A stretch of 33,525 bases of DNA from an uncultured Saprospiraceae bacterium. Its GTDB lineage: Bacteria > Bacteroidota > Bacteroidia > Chitinophagales > Saprospiraceae. Shown here one piece after another: positions 8,294 through 16,878 of this stretch (position 1 is the stretch's first letter; every line of letters begins with the position of its first letter). A program made the position numbers and the translations under genes. Below the pieces are notes generated by a model. It saw only the letters and a list, made by a program, of their open reading frames with translations, was not told the origin of the DNA and searched no databases. Location: positions 1-33,525 of the forward strand of contig CALJPQ010000004.1 in the NCBI GenBank assembly GCA_937980645.1, given 5' to 3'.

Positions 8294-8962
8294 TCAAAGC
8301 CAGACTTCGTTGAGTGCCTTCATGGCCGCAATGGTTGCTTCTGGGTCTGGTGCGCCAAACACGCTGCTGCCGGCCACGAGCACATCGGCGCCAGCGCGCA
8401 AGAGGACTTCGGCATTTTGCAGCCCCACGCCACCGTCTGCTTCGATGAGCGCAGGCGAATTGACTACGGTGAGCATCTCCCTCAGACGCCGCACCTTGGG
8501 CAGGGTCTGATAAATGAATTTCTGGCCGCCAAAACCGGGATTCACCGACATCAGGCACACCACATCTATGTCTTCCAACAGGTTTTCCAGCACATTCACA
8601 GGTGTATGCGGGTTGAGTGCCACGCCCGCCATGGCACCTGTCTCCTTAATCTGGTGCACCACGCGGTGAAGGTGAGGGCAGGCCTCATAGTGCACCGTGA
8701 TGACGTCGGCGCCGGCCTTCCGGAATGCCTCCACATAGCGCTCGGGCTCCACAATCATCAAGTGCACATCCAAAGGCTTGGTACACAGCCGCCGAACGGC
8801 CTCTACGACGAACATGCCAAACGTGATGTTGGGCACAAAGCGACCATCCATGACGTCTAAGTGCAGCCAGTCGGCCTCACTGCGGTTTACCATTTCAATC
8901 TCCTTGCTCAGGCGCGTAAAATCAGCAGCCAAAAGCGAGGGCGCTATTTTGTGTTTGGGCAT
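8294..8962 (-). CDS. rpe: Ribulose-phosphate 3-epimerase
   Basis: Interconverts D-ribulose 5-phosphate and D-xylulose 5-phosphate in the pentose phosphate pathway (cytosolic, metal-dependent TIM barrel). The 222-residue length is standard. Signatures are KIAPSLLAADF (Ser9), WLHLDVMDGRFVPNITFG (His34, Asp36 as metal/catalytic ligands), DVHLMI, the phosphate-binding loop MSVNPGFGGQKF, and EADGGVG near 173-179, where EVDGG is usual. It sits between the exonuclease (26-base gap) and the Lpt permease (12-base gap), so it is probably the second gene of a four-gene operon. Confidence 0.97.
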   Translation of the reverse strand: MPKHKIAPSLLAADFTRLSKEIEMVNRSEADWLHLDVMDGRFVPNITFGMFVVEAVRRLCTKPLDVHLMIVEPERYVEAFRKAGADVITVHYEACPHLHRVVHQIKETGAMAGVALNPHTPVNVLENLLEDIDVVCLMSVNPGFGGQKFIYQTLPKVRRLREMLTVVNSPALIEADGGVGLQNAEVLLRAGADVLVAGSSVFGAPDPEATIAAMKALNEVWL

Positions 8963-8988
8963 AAACTAAACATAGATTTAGGCAACTT

Positions 8989-9735
8989 TCAGCGCACCAC
9001 CTCTATTTGCTCGGCGCTCAGCAGCGGCTGACGCCGAAAACGCAGAAAGAGTTGCACCGTGGCTACCACATCTTTCTCACAGTAGGTGGCAATGCGTTCC
9101 AAATCGCGATCCTGCCAGTAAACACTGGACACATCTCCACCGTCCATGTCGTCTTTGGGCGAAGGGAAGCCGAAGAGAGCTGCCAGCAGGCGCAGGGAGG
9201 TGAAGCTTTTCACGTCGCCAAACTTCCACATCTCCATGGTGTCCAAAAGGTGTTTGGTCTCCCAGGGCTTCAGCCCGGCGATATCCAAGAGGCGCGGGAA
9301 GGGCAATTGGTTGACCAGCAAACGCCTACAGATGTAGGGCACATCAAACTCGCGGATGTTGTGCCCACACAGCGCAAATCGGCTCGGGTCTGCGAATTTC
9401 TGGTCGAGCAACTCGCAAAAATCGTGCAGAACGGAGGCTTCCGTATGCCCGCAAAAGGACTTCAGGCGCAGGCGCAGCTCACCGTTTACCGGGCGCAGAA
9501 TGCCTACGGAGATGCAGATGATTTTGCCGAATTCGGCATAGATACCGGCGCGCTGTTCAAAGTCGCCAGCGATGACGTCTTCCTCCAGGTCGGGCTGGCG
9601 GCGCAGGCTGCGCACCTTATGCGCCCAGAGTTCTTGCAGGTCGTCGCTCAACTCGTCGTAGGTGGGCGCTACTGGCACCGTCTCTACGTCGAGGAAGAGG
9701 ATATTGCTCAAGTCAAAGGTGTCCCAAACAGCCAT
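8989..9735 (-). CDS. DEDDy-type 3'-5' exonuclease (PolB exonuclease-like)
   Basis: A 248-residue RNase H-fold exonuclease resembling the stand-alone 'PolB-type 3'-5' exonuclease' family (DNA_pol_B_exo2). The four acidic residues and tyrosine are visible: FLDVET (Asp16, Glu18), CGHNIREFDVPYI (Asn126, Asp131) and YCEKDV (Tyr218, Asp222). A two-metal 3'-to-5' exonuclease acting on DNA or RNA ends is expected. The physiological substrate is unknown, and members are often annotated only as ribonuclease H-like. A -7 box 27 bases upstream marks it as the likely first gene of the operon exo-rpe-lpt-pap2. Confidence 0.9.
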   Translation of the reverse strand: MAVWDTFDLSNILFLDVETVPVAPTYDELSDDLQELWAHKVRSLRRQPDLEEDVIAGDFEQRAGIYAEFGKIICISVGILRPVNGELRLRLKSFCGHTEASVLHDFCELLDQKFADPSRFALCGHNIREFDVPYICRRLLVNQLPFPRLLDIAGLKPWETKHLLDTMEMWKFGDVKSFTSLRLLAALFGFPSPKDDMDGGDVSSVYWQDRDLERIATYCEKDVVATVQLFLRFRRQPLLSAEQIEVVR

Positions 9736-9761
9736 ACTGTGGCGCTTTTTCGGTTGTTAGG

Positions 9762-9769
9762 CAAAGGTA
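9762..9769 (-). promoter_or_regulatory. -7 promoter element (TACCTTTG) of the exo-rpe-lpt-pap2 operon
   Basis: A perfect TAnnTTTG match on the minus strand, 27 bases before the exonuclease ATG. No TTG -33 element was recognised. Confidence 0.55.
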
Positions 9770-10039
9770 AGCCGCTCTGTCCGCATTTGGGTGGATACCT
9801 GCTGGCCCTCCGTGGGTGATTTCCCTGAAACGCCATTCGGATTTACCACCATTTCAGCGTTTTCAACAAAATTTTACATTCGTTCACATAACATCGAGCC
9901 AATTCGCGTAGTTTTATTTGTGCATTGCAGCGACGCCCGAGCCTTGACCTTTTAAAAAACAGATCGCTCGGGATTTGCCAAAATGCACCATTCTCGACGC
10001 ATTATCTTTCATTCGTTAAACCTGAATTCGTACAACATT
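9770..10039. other. Divergent intergenic region before the coiled-coil gene
   Basis: No gene seen. It contains a 7-base inverted repeat with a long loop (CCCGAGC 9936-9942 and GCTCGGG 9966-9972). It also contains a near-consensus -7 element TATCTTTC (10003-10010; last base differs) 30 bases before the ATG at 10040. Both are weak. Confidence 0.35.
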
Positions 10040-11065
10040 ATGAGCACTCCATCATTCAATCAGCCGACTTACGGCAACACGCCAAACTTCGACAACCCTT
10101 CGGGGGACAACTCCAAACGCCTGCTCACCATTGCCGGCATCGCCATTGCCGTATTGTTAGGTATCAGCATTTTTCTGCTGATCCAGACCTATCGCAAAGG
10201 GCAAGAGCTGGAAGCCAACAAAATGGAATTGAACACCCAAAAAGAAGCCTTCGCCGAACTGGACCAGAAGTACAATGACGCCGTAGCCCAATTGGAACAG
10301 CAGAAGGGCCTCAACGCTCAGCTGGACGAGAAAATCAACCAGCAATTGCAGCAGCTCGAACAGCAGAAGGCCCAAATCGAGACCATGATCCGCGAAAATC
10401 GTGATTATCGCGCTGCCATAGGTCGTTTTGAGAGTCAGAAAAAGCAATATCTGGCCGAAATCGAGAAGCTGAAGGCTGAAATTGGCATCCTGACGGAGAA
10501 GAATACCCAGCTTACGCAGGAGGTCAGCAACCTGAGTACCACCCTGTCGCAGACGCAGTCGCGCTTAGCTGAAGAGAGCAGCGCTAAGGCCACGCTTATC
10601 TCCGAAAAGTCGCAATTAGAGTCGGAGCGCAAAGTGCTGAGCCGCAAAGTGGACATTGCTTCGGCTATCCGCGTCAAAGACATCACGGTCAAGCCTGTGG
10701 ACGTGCGTAGCAGCGGTAAGGAGAAAACCAAAACGCGCGCCAGCAAAGTGGATAAACTGAACATCTGCTTCACCACCGAGCCCAACGAAGTCGTAGAGGC
10801 CGGCGAAGAAGTCTTCTACATTGCCATCATTGATCCTACTGGCGCTACCTTGGCCATCGAAAGTCTCGGCTCCGGCATTGCCAAAGACAAGCGCCAGGAG
10901 CAGGACTTCCGCTACACCACCACCGCTACCTGCCAGTACAACAACGGCGAAACCAACGTCTGCGGCGCCTGGCAGCCCGGCCAGAACTTTATCAAAGGCA
11001 CCTACAACGTCAAAATCTTTAACAAGGGCTTCTTAGTTGGTAGCGGCTCGTTCAACCTGAAGTAA
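10040..11065 (+). CDS. Membrane-anchored coiled-coil protein of unknown function
   Basis: A 341-residue protein with a short Asn/Pro-rich cytoplasmic N-terminus and one transmembrane helix (about 28-49, IAGIAIAVLLGISIFLLIQ). A long coiled coil (about 50-210, rich in Gln/Glu/Lys/Leu heptads) follows, then a compact C-terminal domain (about 215-341) with DKLNICFTTEPNEVVEAGEE, YIAIIDPTGATLA and a final GTYNVKIFNKGFLVGSGSFNLK. The C-terminal part looks like a beta-sandwich and would be periplasmic. I recall similar uncharacterised proteins in Bacteroidota but know no function. The ATG at 10040 is preferred over an in-frame ATG at 9983, whose extra 19 residues would spoil the topology. It stands alone, with a hairpin terminator downstream. 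Confidence 0.85.
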   Translation: MSTPSFNQPTYGNTPNFDNPSGDNSKRLLTIAGIAIAVLLGISIFLLIQTYRKGQELEANKMELNTQKEAFAELDQKYNDAVAQLEQQKGLNAQLDEKINQQLQQLEQQKAQIETMIRENRDYRAAIGRFESQKKQYLAEIEKLKAEIGILTEKNTQLTQEVSNLSTTLSQTQSRLAEESSAKATLISEKSQLESERKVLSRKVDIASAIRVKDITVKPVDVRSSGKEKTKTRASKVDKLNICFTTEPNEVVEAGEEVFYIAIIDPTGATLAIESLGSGIAKDKRQEQDFRYTTTATCQYNNGETNVCGAWQPGQNFIKGTYNVKIFNKGFLVGSGSFNLK

Positions 11066-11121
11066 CGTAACGGCCAAACTTGTTTGACCTCCGTGCCCGC
11101 CAAACTCGTCTGGCGACTAAA

Positions 11122-11153
11122 GCGGCCCGACTCGCACAAGCGAGCCGGGCCGC
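11122..11153. terminator. Hairpin between convergent genes (probable bidirectional terminator)
   Basis: A 13-base stem (GCGGCCCGACTCG / CGAGCCGGGCCGC) with a 6-base loop and one mismatched position, which becomes a G-U pair in the minus-strand transcript. It lies 56 bases after the coiled-coil stop and 47 bases after the czcB-like stop (minus strand). Flanking AAAG/CTTT can extend it, but the T-tract is short. Confidence 0.65.
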
Positions 11154-11200
11154 TGACTTTCAAGACCTCGCCTTAGCATTTGTTGGTCAGACAGGCCCGC

Positions 11201-12346
11201 CTATTCCTCTTCCATCATGTTTTTCATCTTCATCAGCAGCGTGTAGGCGTTGCGCAACACCACTCGCGCTTGTGTCAGGTCCAGGTCGGTGCGCATTGGG
11301 CTGACCTGCACAAAGCCATCGGCGGAGGCGCCCAGTTCTACCTCCTGCATGTCAAAGGCCCCGGCTGTTCGTTCGATGAAGACGAAGTTTCGGTTTTCCC
11401 AGCGCACTATGGCGTCTTCGGGCACGGCTATAGCTTCGTGCACGTCCACGCTGACTTCGGCGCGCAGGTACATGCCAGGCAGTACCGAAGGGTCGTAGCG
11501 GTCGAAGTGACAATGCACCTCCACGGCCCGGTCGGGTCCGATGTTGCGGCTAATCAGAATGATTTCGCCCGTGTGTATCTGTTGCGGTCGGTCAGGAACA
11601 TAGGCGCGTATGGGCTGGCCCACGCGCAACAGCGGTACATCCTTTTCGAATACCTTGAGGTTGAGGTGAATATCCTTTGGATTTACCAGCTCGAACAGCA
11701 CGTCGGTAGGCGTTACGTACTTGCCGATGTTGGCATGTACGGCGCTGACAAAGCCGTCAATAGGCGATAACACGCGCACGCTGCGCGAGAGGTTGTCTTC
11801 GCTCAGTTGCGTCGGTTCCAGGCCGATGAGGCGAAGTTTTTCGGCCAGTGCCTTTTGCTGAATTTTGAGCGAACGCGCTTCGGCTTGGGCCTGCTGAAGC
11901 GCTTTGGTACTGCTGGCCTGGCCGTCTTGCAGAGCCTGCTGGCGTTTCAGCTCTGCCTCTGCATACTCCAGGCGTGCGGTGGTGGTCAGGTAATCCTGCT
12001 GCAGCTGGATGTATTGCGGGTCTTCAAGTACGGCCAGCACTTCGCCTTTGCGCACCGGCGTGCCGGGCAGCAGGCGCGTATGTTGCAGGTATCCGCCCAG
12101 CGGAAAACTGACCGAAACTAAGCTGCGCGGCGGCACGTCCACCACCCCACCCACGCGCATCGTTGCGTACATGGTGCGGCGCTGTGCCGGGCCAATTTCC
12201 AAAGAAGCATTTTTCAATTGCTCAGCGGTGAGCTGAACGGTCGTCTCCTCGGGCGCGGGTGCGTTGCTGACCTCAGATGACGGAGAAGTGCCGCAGCTTA
12301 CAACCACAGCAGTCAAAACCATAAAAAAAAGAATTGAGTAGTTCAT
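11201..12346 (-). CDS. Periplasmic adaptor lipoprotein of an RND heavy-metal efflux system (CzcB/CusB-like)
   Basis: Membrane-fusion protein linking the RND pump to its outer-membrane channel. The 381 residues start with a lipoprotein signal peptide and lipobox VVVS-C (Cys18), so it should be lipid-anchored. The order is typical for the family: beta-barrel start (MRVGGVVDVPPRS), first lipoyl half (GGYLQHTRLLPGTPVRKGEVLA), an alpha-hairpin coiled coil (about 115-175), second lipoyl half (SPIDGFVSAVHANIGKYVTP), beta-barrel (LNLKVFEKDVPLLRVGQPI) and membrane-proximal domain. No His/Met-rich metal-binding N-terminus is obvious. It lies 65 bases downstream of the CzcA-TolC fusion and ends the operon. 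Confidence 0.92.
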   Translation of the reverse strand: MNYSILFFMVLTAVVVSCGTSPSSEVSNAPAPEETTVQLTAEQLKNASLEIGPAQRRTMYATMRVGGVVDVPPRSLVSVSFPLGGYLQHTRLLPGTPVRKGEVLAVLEDPQYIQLQQDYLTTTARLEYAEAELKRQQALQDGQASSTKALQQAQAEARSLKIQQKALAEKLRLIGLEPTQLSEDNLSRSVRVLSPIDGFVSAVHANIGKYVTPTDVLFELVNPKDIHLNLKVFEKDVPLLRVGQPIRAYVPDRPQQIHTGEIILISRNIGPDRAVEVHCHFDRYDPSVLPGMYLRAEVSVDVHEAIAVPEDAIVRWENRNFVFIERTAGAFDMQEVELGASADGFVQVSPMRTDLDLTQARVVLRNAYTLLMKMKNMMEEE

Positions 12347-12411
12347 AGATCACTGTAGTTGCCAAATTTATTTGGCCACTTATTTTAATTGTGATAAGAT
12401 AAGCCGTAACA

Positions 12412-15400
12412 TCATTTCCAGAATTCCACTTCGAAGGCCGCCTCATTGCGCAGGTGTACAAGGTCTAAGCATGCGGCACGCACCTCGAAGGCCTGTCGTA
12501 CGAGCAGTAGCCATTCCAAGTAGTTGGTTTCGCCTGCCTGGCGTTGGCGGTCGGCGGTGCTCATCAGGGTGCGCTGCTGCGGTTCGAGTACTTCGCGGCA
12601 TTGGCGCACCTGTTCGTCGTAAAGTCGGAAGCGTTGTAGGGCGTTCTGATATTCTGTCTGTACGGCGCGCGCGGTGGCTTCCAGCTGATGTTGCTCGCGT
12701 TCCACCTGTATCCCGGCGGCGGCGATGCGGCTGCGCTGCGCCTGGGTAAAGAGCGGTATCTGGGCGCCCACGGTAACGGTCGAAAATCGGTGGCCCGGGC
12801 CATAGTAGGTTTCCGAGCGGTCGCGGTCCTGCTGCCAGCCGGTGATGGACAGGTTCGTATAGCCTAACGACAGGGTAGGCAGCAGCTGGCTCTGCTCCAC
12901 GCGCTGCTGGGCGGCCGCTGCAGCAATGCGCTGCTGTTGGGCAGCCAGTAACGGGTGTGCTTTGCCGGCAGATGTGTCGTTCAGCCCTGGCAGTGGGTAG
13001 AGCAGTGCGATAGGCGCGGGCAGAGCGTCGAAGCCCAGCAGTTGCTGCAGCTGTCGCCGGGCGTTTGCCCATTCGGCCTCGATGCGCTGCTGTTGCTGAG
13101 CATTGAGCAGGCGCTGGGTTTCCAACGCGTTTTTTTCCAGGATACTGGCCTCGCCGGCGCGCAGACGCTGTTCGGCGCGTTCGAGGGCGGCAGCATAGAG
13201 GCTATCCCATTCGCGCCAGAGGCGGCGTTTTTCTTCCAACACTAGTAAGGTGTAGTAGGCGGATTTGACCTGCCGCGTCAGTTCGCGCTCGACCTGTTGC
13301 ACTTCGGTTTCGCTGAGGCGTCTTTGCTGTTGCAGCAGTTCGCGCCGGCTTCGATACACGGCAGGCAAGTAGAAGCCCTGGCGCACGAATAGGCGCGAGT
13401 CGAAGAATTTTGCATTTATCTGGCCCAGTTCCAGCTCAGCCTCCAAGGGCGGCAGTTCGTTGGCGGTGCCCATGAGACGTTCGGCCTGTCGGACGCCCAC
13501 GTTTGCCGCTTGCAGCAAAGGGTGGGTGGCACGCGCGTGTTCGAGGGCCTGCTCCAGTGTCAGGGTTGTTTGGGCCGAAGCGTTACCAGCGCTCATCCAT
13601 AGGGCGATGAGCAGGGCTGCGGCAGCGGCAGGCGGGCTAAAGCGGCGCATCCAGCGCGACCACAAGACGTACAACACTGGCAGCACTACCAGCGTGAGCA
13701 GGCCGGCACTGATGAGGCCACCAATGACCACCGTAGCCAGCGGGCGCTGCACTTCGGCGCCCGCTCCCGTGCTAAGGGCCATGGGCAAAAAGCCCAACGA
13801 CGCTACCGATGCCGTCATGAGTACCGGTCGCAGGCGTGTGCGTGTGCCCTGGCGCACGATGTCGGTCGCATTGTCGGCACCGCTCTTGCGCAAGCGGTTG
13901 AACTCCGCAAGGAGCACGATACCGTTGAGCACCGACACACCAAAGAGCGCAATAAAGCCCACACCTGCCGAAATGCTGAACGGCATGCCGCGCAGCCACA
14001 ATGCGGCCACTCCCCCAATGGCCGACAGCGGTATGGCTGTGAAAATGAGCAAACCCTGGCTCACAGAGCCAAAAGCAAAGTACAGCAGCACGAAAATGAG
14101 CAACAATGCCACCGGTACGGCTATGGCTAAGCGCTGTTCGGCTTCTTTCAGGTTTTCAAAAGCGCCACCGTAAGTGATGTAGTAGCCGGGCGGCAGGGGC
14201 AGATGCCGTTCGACCAACCCGTGCAGCTCCTGTACGATGCTCTGTACGTCGCGCCCGCGCACATTGAAGCCCACCACGATGCGGCGCTTGGCGTCTTCGC
14301 GCTGTATCTGATTAGGGCCCTCTTCGATGCGCACATCAGCTATCTGGCTGAGGGGTATTTGCGCGCCAGCGGGGGTAGGAATGAGCAGGTTCTGAACATC
14401 TTCCACGCTGCGTCGTTCGCTTTCGGCCAGCCGCACCACTAAGTCGAAGCGCCGCTCGCCCTCAAATACCAGACCAGCCATGCCGCCGGCAAAGGCAGCG
14501 TTCACTATGCGGTTGACATCGCTGACCTGAAGCCCAAAGCGCGCCAGCGCTTCGCGCCGATAGCGCACCACTATTTGTGGCATGCCCGTAACGCGCTCCA
14601 CGTAAAGGTCGCGCGCACCCTCGACGCGCTGCACCAGCTCGCCCAGGCGCTTCGCATAGCGGGCAAGTGTGTCTAAGTCTTCCCCAAAGATTTTGCACAC
14701 TACATCCTGCCGTGCGCCGGTCATCAGCTCGTTGAAGCGCATTTGCACCGGATACTGAAAGCCCGTCGTTACGCCTGGAATGGCTTGCAGCTTCTCGGCC
14801 ATTTTTTCGGCCAGTTCGTCGAAGGTGCGCGCAGAGGTCCACTCTTTTTTATCCTTAAGAATGACCATCATGTCGGCGGCCTCAATGGGCATAGGGTCTG
14901 TGGGTATTTCGCCGGAGCCGATTTTGGTAACGACCTTTTGCACTTCCGGGAAATGCTTCAGCAGCACGCCGGCCGTCTGTTGCGTGGCCTGGATGGTCGT
15001 CTGCAGGCTGCTGCCGGTGAGCACGCGCGTGTCCACGGCAAAGTCGCCCTCTTCCAGTTCCGGGATGAACTCGCCGCCCAGATGCGTCAGCACCACAAGT
15101 GCGCCGCCGAAGAGCGCAAAAGCTATGGCCAGCACTGTTTTGGGCCAGCGCAGCGCCCGGTTCAGCAGGCGCTGGTGGTATTGCTCCAAAAAGGCCATCA
15201 GGCGATCGCTCCAGGTGCGCTGGTGTTTGATTTTTTTGCTCAAAAACAGCGCGCTCATGGCCGGCACATAGGTTACGGACAGCAACAGCGCGCCCAGCAC
15301 GGCAAAGGAAACTGTTTGAGCCATGGGCCGAAACATTTTACCCTCGATACCTTCCAGCGCCAGGATGGGCAGGTAAACGATGAGGATGATGATCTGGCCA

Positions 15401-16761
15401 AATACGGCGGCGTTCATCATGCGCCCGGCTGAGGTGCGCACCTCGCCGTCCATTTGTTCGCGGGTGATGCGTGCCACACCGAGATACTGCTGACTATGGG
15501 CAAGCCGGTGCATGATCGTTTCCACGACGATGACGGCGCCATCCACGATGAGGCCGAAATCAATGGCACCCAGACTCATCAGGTTACCACTGACGCCAAA
15601 GGCATTCATCAGGCTGACGGCAAAGAGCATGGAAAGCGGGATGATGGATGCCACGATGAAGCCCGCGCGCAGGTTGCCTAAGAAAAACACCAGCACGAAG
15701 ATGACGATGAGCGCCCCCTCAAGCAGGTTGCGCTCTACGGTAGCAATGGCGCTATTGACCATCTTGGTGCGGTCGAGGAATGGCTCTATCTCCACGCCTT
15801 CGGGCAGCGTCTTGCGGATTTGCTCGATGCGCTCTTTGACGCGGCGCACGACGGCAGAGGAGTTTTCGCCTTTGAGCATCATGACCACCGCGCCGACGAC
15901 TTCGCCCTCGTCGTTGTAGCAAACAGCGCCGTAGCGCATGGCATGCCCGTAGCGCACCTCGGCTACGTCACGGATGCGCAAGGCTACACCGCCGGGAAGC
16001 GTCCGAAGCGGAATTTCGCCTAATTCCTCTAGCGATGTCAGCAACCCTTCAGTGCGGATAAACAGGACGTTAGGCCCTTTCTCGATGTAGGCACCGCCGG
16101 CATTCTGGTTGTTCTTTTCCAAAGCATCGTACACGTCGGCCAGCGTCAGTCCGTAGGCTTGCAAGCGTGCGGGCTGCACGGCCACCTCGTATTGTTTGAG
16201 CAAACCGCCAAAGGTGCTCACATCAGCCACACCCGGTGTACCCAGCAGCTGGCGGCGCACGATCCAGTCCTGGATGGTGCGCAACGACATGGCATCGTAG
16301 CGGCTCTCGTAGCCGGGTTTGGCACGTACAACATACTGGTAGATTTCGCCCAGCCCTGTGGTTACGGGCGCCAGTTCGGGCGTGCCGATGCCGGGGGGTA
16401 TGCTCGCCTGAACCTGTTGCAGCCGCTCGGCAATCTGCTGGCGCGCCCAATAGACGTTAGTGGCGTCGTCAAATACGATCGTTACGACCGAAAGGCCGAA
16501 ACGCGAGAAGCTGCGGATTTCCTTTAGGCCAGGGATGTTACTGCAAGCCTGTTCAATGGGAAAGGTAATAAAGCGCTCTACATCAGGCGCCCCTAAGGCG
16601 GGCGATACGGTGATGACCTGCACCTGGTTGTCCGTGATGTCGGGCACGGCGTCAATGGGCAGGCGCGTGATCTGGTAGCTGCCCCAGCCCACCAGTGCCA
16701 GCACGAGCAGGCCAATGATAAGTTTGTTTTTTACTGAAAAATCAATGACAGTTTGAAGCAT
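12412..16761 (-). CDS. CzcA-family RND metal pump fused to a TolC-like outer-membrane factor
   Basis: A 1449-residue fusion. Residues 1-1040 or so form a proton-driven RND pump of the heavy-metal type (MLQTVIDFSVKNKLIIG, SRFGLSVVTIVFDD). Its fourth transmembrane helix carries DFGLIVDGAVIVVE (Asp401, Asp407, Glu414), the divalent-cation (Zn/Co/Cd/Ni) version of the motif and unlike Cu(I)/Ag pumps. Residues from about 1064 form an outer-membrane efflux protein (TLTLEQALEHARATHPLL; long coiled-coil repeats; LPTLSLGYTNLSI). The joint has Arg residues, a hydrophobic stretch (PAAAAALLIALWMSAG) and NASA|Q, which looks like an internal signal peptide with cleavage after Ala1063. The ATG at 16761 is preferred; the 28-residue upstream extension has no pump similarity. 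Such fusions occur in other Bacteroidota. Confidence 0.95.
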   Translation of the reverse strand: MLQTVIDFSVKNKLIIGLLVLALVGWGSYQITRLPIDAVPDITDNQVQVITVSPALGAPDVERFITFPIEQACSNIPGLKEIRSFSRFGLSVVTIVFDDATNVYWARQQIAERLQQVQASIPPGIGTPELAPVTTGLGEIYQYVVRAKPGYESRYDAMSLRTIQDWIVRRQLLGTPGVADVSTFGGLLKQYEVAVQPARLQAYGLTLADVYDALEKNNQNAGGAYIEKGPNVLFIRTEGLLTSLEELGEIPLRTLPGGVALRIRDVAEVRYGHAMRYGAVCYNDEGEVVGAVVMMLKGENSSAVVRRVKERIEQIRKTLPEGVEIEPFLDRTKMVNSAIATVERNLLEGALIVIFVLVFFLGNLRAGFIVASIIPLSMLFAVSLMNAFGVSGNLMSLGAIDFGLIVDGAVIVVETIMHRLAHSQQYLGVARITREQMDGEVRTSAGRMMNAAVFGQIIILIVYLPILALEGIEGKMFRPMAQTVSFAVLGALLLSVTYVPAMSALFLSKKIKHQRTWSDRLMAFLEQYHQRLLNRALRWPKTVLAIAFALFGGALVVLTHLGGEFIPELEEGDFAVDTRVLTGSSLQTTIQATQQTAGVLLKHFPEVQKVVTKIGSGEIPTDPMPIEAADMMVILKDKKEWTSARTFDELAEKMAEKLQAIPGVTTGFQYPVQMRFNELMTGARQDVVCKIFGEDLDTLARYAKRLGELVQRVEGARDLYVERVTGMPQIVVRYRREALARFGLQVSDVNRIVNAAFAGGMAGLVFEGERRFDLVVRLAESERRSVEDVQNLLIPTPAGAQIPLSQIADVRIEEGPNQIQREDAKRRIVVGFNVRGRDVQSIVQELHGLVERHLPLPPGYYITYGGAFENLKEAEQRLAIAVPVALLLIFVLLYFAFGSVSQGLLIFTAIPLSAIGGVAALWLRGMPFSISAGVGFIALFGVSVLNGIVLLAEFNRLRKSGADNATDIVRQGTRTRLRPVLMTASVASLGFLPMALSTGAGAEVQRPLATVVIGGLISAGLLTLVVLPVLYVLWSRWMRRFSPPAAAAALLIALWMSAGNASAQTTLTLEQALEHARATHPLLQAANVGVRQAERLMGTANELPPLEAELELGQINAKFFDSRLFVRQGFYLPAVYRSRRELLQQQRRLSETEVQQVERELTRQVKSAYYTLLVLEEKRRLWREWDSLYAAALERAEQRLRAGEASILEKNALETQRLLNAQQQQRIEAEWANARRQLQQLLGFDALPAPIALLYPLPGLNDTSAGKAHPLLAAQQQRIAAAAAQQRVEQSQLLPTLSLGYTNLSITGWQQDRDRSETYYGPGHRFSTVTVGAQIPLFTQAQRSRIAAAGIQVEREQHQLEATARAVQTEYQNALQRFRLYDEQVRQCREVLEPQQRTLMSTADRQRQAGETNYLEWLLLVRQAFEVRAACLDLVHLRNEAAFEVEFWK

Positions 16762-16878
16762 AGCGCGAAACGTTTTGGGCTGCCGCGCAATGAGCGTGGC
16801 CCAATAAGCAATAGTCCTTCGCCGCTCTGTGAGGGCGCAAGACAAAAGGCATCTTTGTGAAAAAGGGAAAGAACCGCG

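Noticed and set aside
7865..8510. Plus-strand open frames opposite the Lpt permease and rpe genes
   Set aside because: They are shadows of strongly supported minus-strand genes, with no recognisable domains.
12412..12420. Possible frameshift or assembly artefact joining separate pump and channel genes
   Set aside because: The reading frame is continuous and both parts keep conserved sequence up to the joint; such fusions are known in this phylum.
14743..15432. 229-codon plus-strand open frame inside the pump gene
   Set aside because: His/Gln-rich antisense translation of the conserved RND pump region; high G+C makes long shadow frames common here.
16762..16845. 28-residue N-terminal extension of the CzcA-TolC fusion
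   Set aside because: The residues are Arg/Thr-rich without similarity to RND pumps, which start at the membrane-helix sequence beginning MLQTVIDF.
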